Part shown: in pieces, positions 62,535 to 64,000 of the stretch
How the letters are laid out: each line of letters begins with the position of its first letter
Position numbering within the stretch: the first letter of the stretch is position 1
Source of the DNA: Nocardia sp. CC227C
Lineage (GTDB): Bacteria; Actinomycetota; Actinomycetes; Mycobacteriales; Mycobacteriaceae
Direction of reading: 5' to 3'
NCBI RefSeq assembly: GCF_030767025.1
Contig: NZ_JASITE010000004.1
Span: 1-64,000 of the forward strand
DNA: 64,000 nucleotides
Notes under the pieces: generated by a model
What the model was told of the DNA's origin: nothing
Seen by the model: only the letters and a program-made list of their open reading frames with translations
Database searches by the model: none
Program-made: the position numbers and the translations under genes

Positions 62535-64000
62535 TTGATTCTGTTCGGTGATCGTGTCGTGTGCAGCACCGGTGACCTGGTGGAGGCGGCGCTCTGCGAG
62601 TTCGCGCTGCTGCGCGCGCTCGACGCCGAACTGGGGCTGGTGGGACCGGTGGAGTACCGCGCACCGGGTGTCCTGCCGCGCCCGGCGGACCCCGAGCGCG
62701 AAAACCGTCTCGCGGACCTTCGCGACCGTCACGGCAGCGGCGTGGTGCGCATCCGCACCGAGATCACCCACCCGGCCCCGACAGCGCACGACCACCGGAT
62801 GGGGTTCGAGGGCGGCGGGCTGGCGGCGCGGATGGCCGAGTTGGGGCTCCGCGATCCGGCGGGGACGGGTGCGGCGGGAACGGGTGCCGGGGCCGGGAGT
62901 GCGGATCCGGCGCTGGTCGTCGCGGCGCTCGCCGTGGCGCACGAGGCCACCGTGGCGGCGCTGCGGGGAGACGCCGAGGTGATCGCGAGTCCGGTGTTGT
63001 TCGAAGGGGACTTCGCTGTCGGCTGCGATTTTCTGCTGCGGGACAGCGCACCCGAAACACACGACTATCTGACCGCCGGGGTCGCCAACCGCCGGACCCG
63101 GATCGGCACCCTGCTGGAGCATGCTGCCTTTGCGGATGCGTTGCAGCGCACCGGTTTCCGGCCCGCGCCGCATACCCGGATCTGGCTCGGCGGGCAGGCG
63201 GGCACGCACACCCTCGCCGATATCGCCGTCGTGTACCGGGCGCGCCGGGGTCGGCTGGCGCTGATCCTCGACGCCAAGTTGAACGAGCTGCTGCCGGTGC
63301 AGTGGGGTGATCGGCGGTTCCTCGCCTGCGGGCAATGCGTCACCTGCACGGCCGAACTGGAGGCGCGGCGCGATCTGCTGCTGGTGGCCGGGATGCGCCC
63401 GGCGGTGCGTGCGCAGTTGCGGGATGCGGGCATCACCACGGTGGATCGGCTCGCCGCGTCGGACGGCGCGGTGACCGGGGTGCCCGCGCCCACCTTCACG
63501 GCATTGCGCCGCCAGGCCGAACTCCAGTTGCACCGGGAGCATACGGGCCACCCGATCTACACCGTGCTGGATGCCGACGCGCTGGGCGGGCTGCCCGCGC
63601 CCACCGCCGGTGACCTGTTCGTCTCGGTCACCGCGCCGGAGGCGGGGACCGCCACCGACCTGCTGGTGACCATCGGTTCCGGGGAACCGGAGAACATCTT
63701 CCGCACCTTCGTGATCCACGACCGCTCCGACGAGCCCCGCGGGCCCTACCCGGCCGACGACGCCGCGGCCCTGCTGGATTTCCTCGCGGAATGGCAGTGG
63801 AATCATCCCGGACTGCGCATCCACCACTACCGCGGCGGCCTGCGACCGCTGCTGGCCGGACTCGCCGACCAGCACCCGGACGGCGAGGACATCGTCGCCG
63901 CCCTGCTGCCCCTCCTGCTCGACCTGTACCCCATCGTGCGGTCGGCGCTGCTGGTCGGCGAACGCTCCTACGGCCTGCACCACCTGCCACCGAACCTGTT
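62535..64000 (+). CDS. TM0106-family RecB-like nuclease, 3' end beyond window
   Basis: At least 488 codons, open to the edge. An N-terminal PD-(D/E)xK domain shows GDFAVGCDFLLR, LADIAVVYRARRG and LILDAKLNELL (DxK), the core acidic and lysine residues. Then CGQCVTC provides three cysteines of a probable iron-sulfur site, followed by a helix-hairpin-helix LLVAGMRPAVRAQLRDAGIT. The next part resembles an RNase H-like (YprB type) domain: LFVSVTAPEAGT, FVIHDRSDEP. TTG 62535 has a strong AGGAGGG seven nt upstream. Full-length members often carry a helicase at the C-terminus, which cannot be seen here. Confidence 0.85.
   Translation, partial: MILFGDRVVCSTGDLVEAALCEFALLRALDAELGLVGPVEYRAPGVLPRPADPERENRLADLRDRHGSGVVRIRTEITHPAPTAHDHRMGFEGGGLAARMAELGLRDPAGTGAAGTGAGAGSADPALVVAALAVAHEATVAALRGDAEVIASPVLFEGDFAVGCDFLLRDSAPETHDYLTAGVANRRTRIGTLLEHAAFADALQRTGFRPAPHTRIWLGGQAGTHTLADIAVVYRARRGRLALILDAKLNELLPVQWGDRRFLACGQCVTCTAELEARRDLLLVAGMRPAVRAQLRDAGITTVDRLAASDGAVTGVPAPTFTALRRQAELQLHREHTGHPIYTVLDADALGGLPAPTAGDLFVSVTAPEAGTATDLLVTIGSGEPENIFRTFVIHDRSDEPRGPYPADDAAALLDFLAEWQWNHPGLRIHHYRGGLRPLLAGLADQHPDGEDIVAALLPLLLDLYPIVRSALLVGERSYGLHHLPPNL

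Overview
The window is a high-GC actinobacterial chromosome segment, most probably from Nocardia or a close mycolic-acid-producing relative. The evidence is gene content: coenzyme F420 genes fbiA-fbiB beside whiB2, the ManA/ManB/ManC mannose-donor genes, wbbL-rmlD-LCP for the arabinogalactan linker, paired FadE acyl-CoA dehydrogenases, and PknB-like kinases. Many starts are GTG or TTG, and several genes look leaderless (a TAnnnT box 6-8 nt before the start). Gene order in two blocks matches the Mycobacterium tuberculosis Rv3255c-Rv3268 region, but one block is inverted relative to the other.

Layout. 1-9.6 kb: NAD synthetase, an orphan AlkB alkane hydroxylase, a CitA/DcuS-type two-component system divergent from its likely target DctA, a type II lumazine synthase (RibH2-like) under an FMN riboswitch, and a Nudix hydrolase. 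9.7-18.9 kb: fbiB-fbiA, whiB2, a degenerate zincin, DUF3499, phosphomannomutase, a TobH/SIS protein and mannose-6-phosphate isomerase. 19-23.2 kb: a CDF transporter, VapBC, a phytoene-dehydrogenase-like flavoprotein, DUF4287 and a TnpB C-terminal fragment; this debris-rich stretch coincides with the inversion junction. 23.2-28.6 kb: manC-wbbL-rmlD divergent from an LCP ligase and a TIGR03089 gene. 28.7-32.8 kb: P450, carboxylesterase, FmdB-like and SelT/W-like proteins.

33.1-41.0 kb holds the most interesting unit. It is a tightly overlapping four-gene operon: SWIM-protein C-terminal half fused to DUF5691, a MoxR AAA+ ATPase of the YehL type, DUF5682 and a VWA-domain protein. The DUF5682 protein carries two GxxH motifs and an acidic motif reminiscent of the Tiki/TraB/EreA hydrolase fold. 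The ATPase and VWA pair would then be a remodelling machine built around a putative hydrolase.

41-48 kb: two paralogous membrane Ser/Thr kinases flank a MacB-like ABC exporter. 48.3-64 kb: endonuclease IV with a PafBC-type DNA-damage promoter, a CoA-transferase/HMG-CoA-lyase pair, small exported or membrane proteins, two FadE subunits, a DeaD helicase, a nitrilase-family amidase, a phosphoribosyltransferase, an alpha/beta hydrolase, and a RecB-like nuclease cut by the window edge.

Intergenic DNA is unusual. Several long gaps carry their own minisatellite (units of 13, 61, 26, 25 and 23 bp). A 97-bp hairpin-forming element occurs twice, identically and inverted, 42 kb apart. The 3' ends of two genes have degraded copies nearby. 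Convergent genes are often separated by near-perfect stem-loops.
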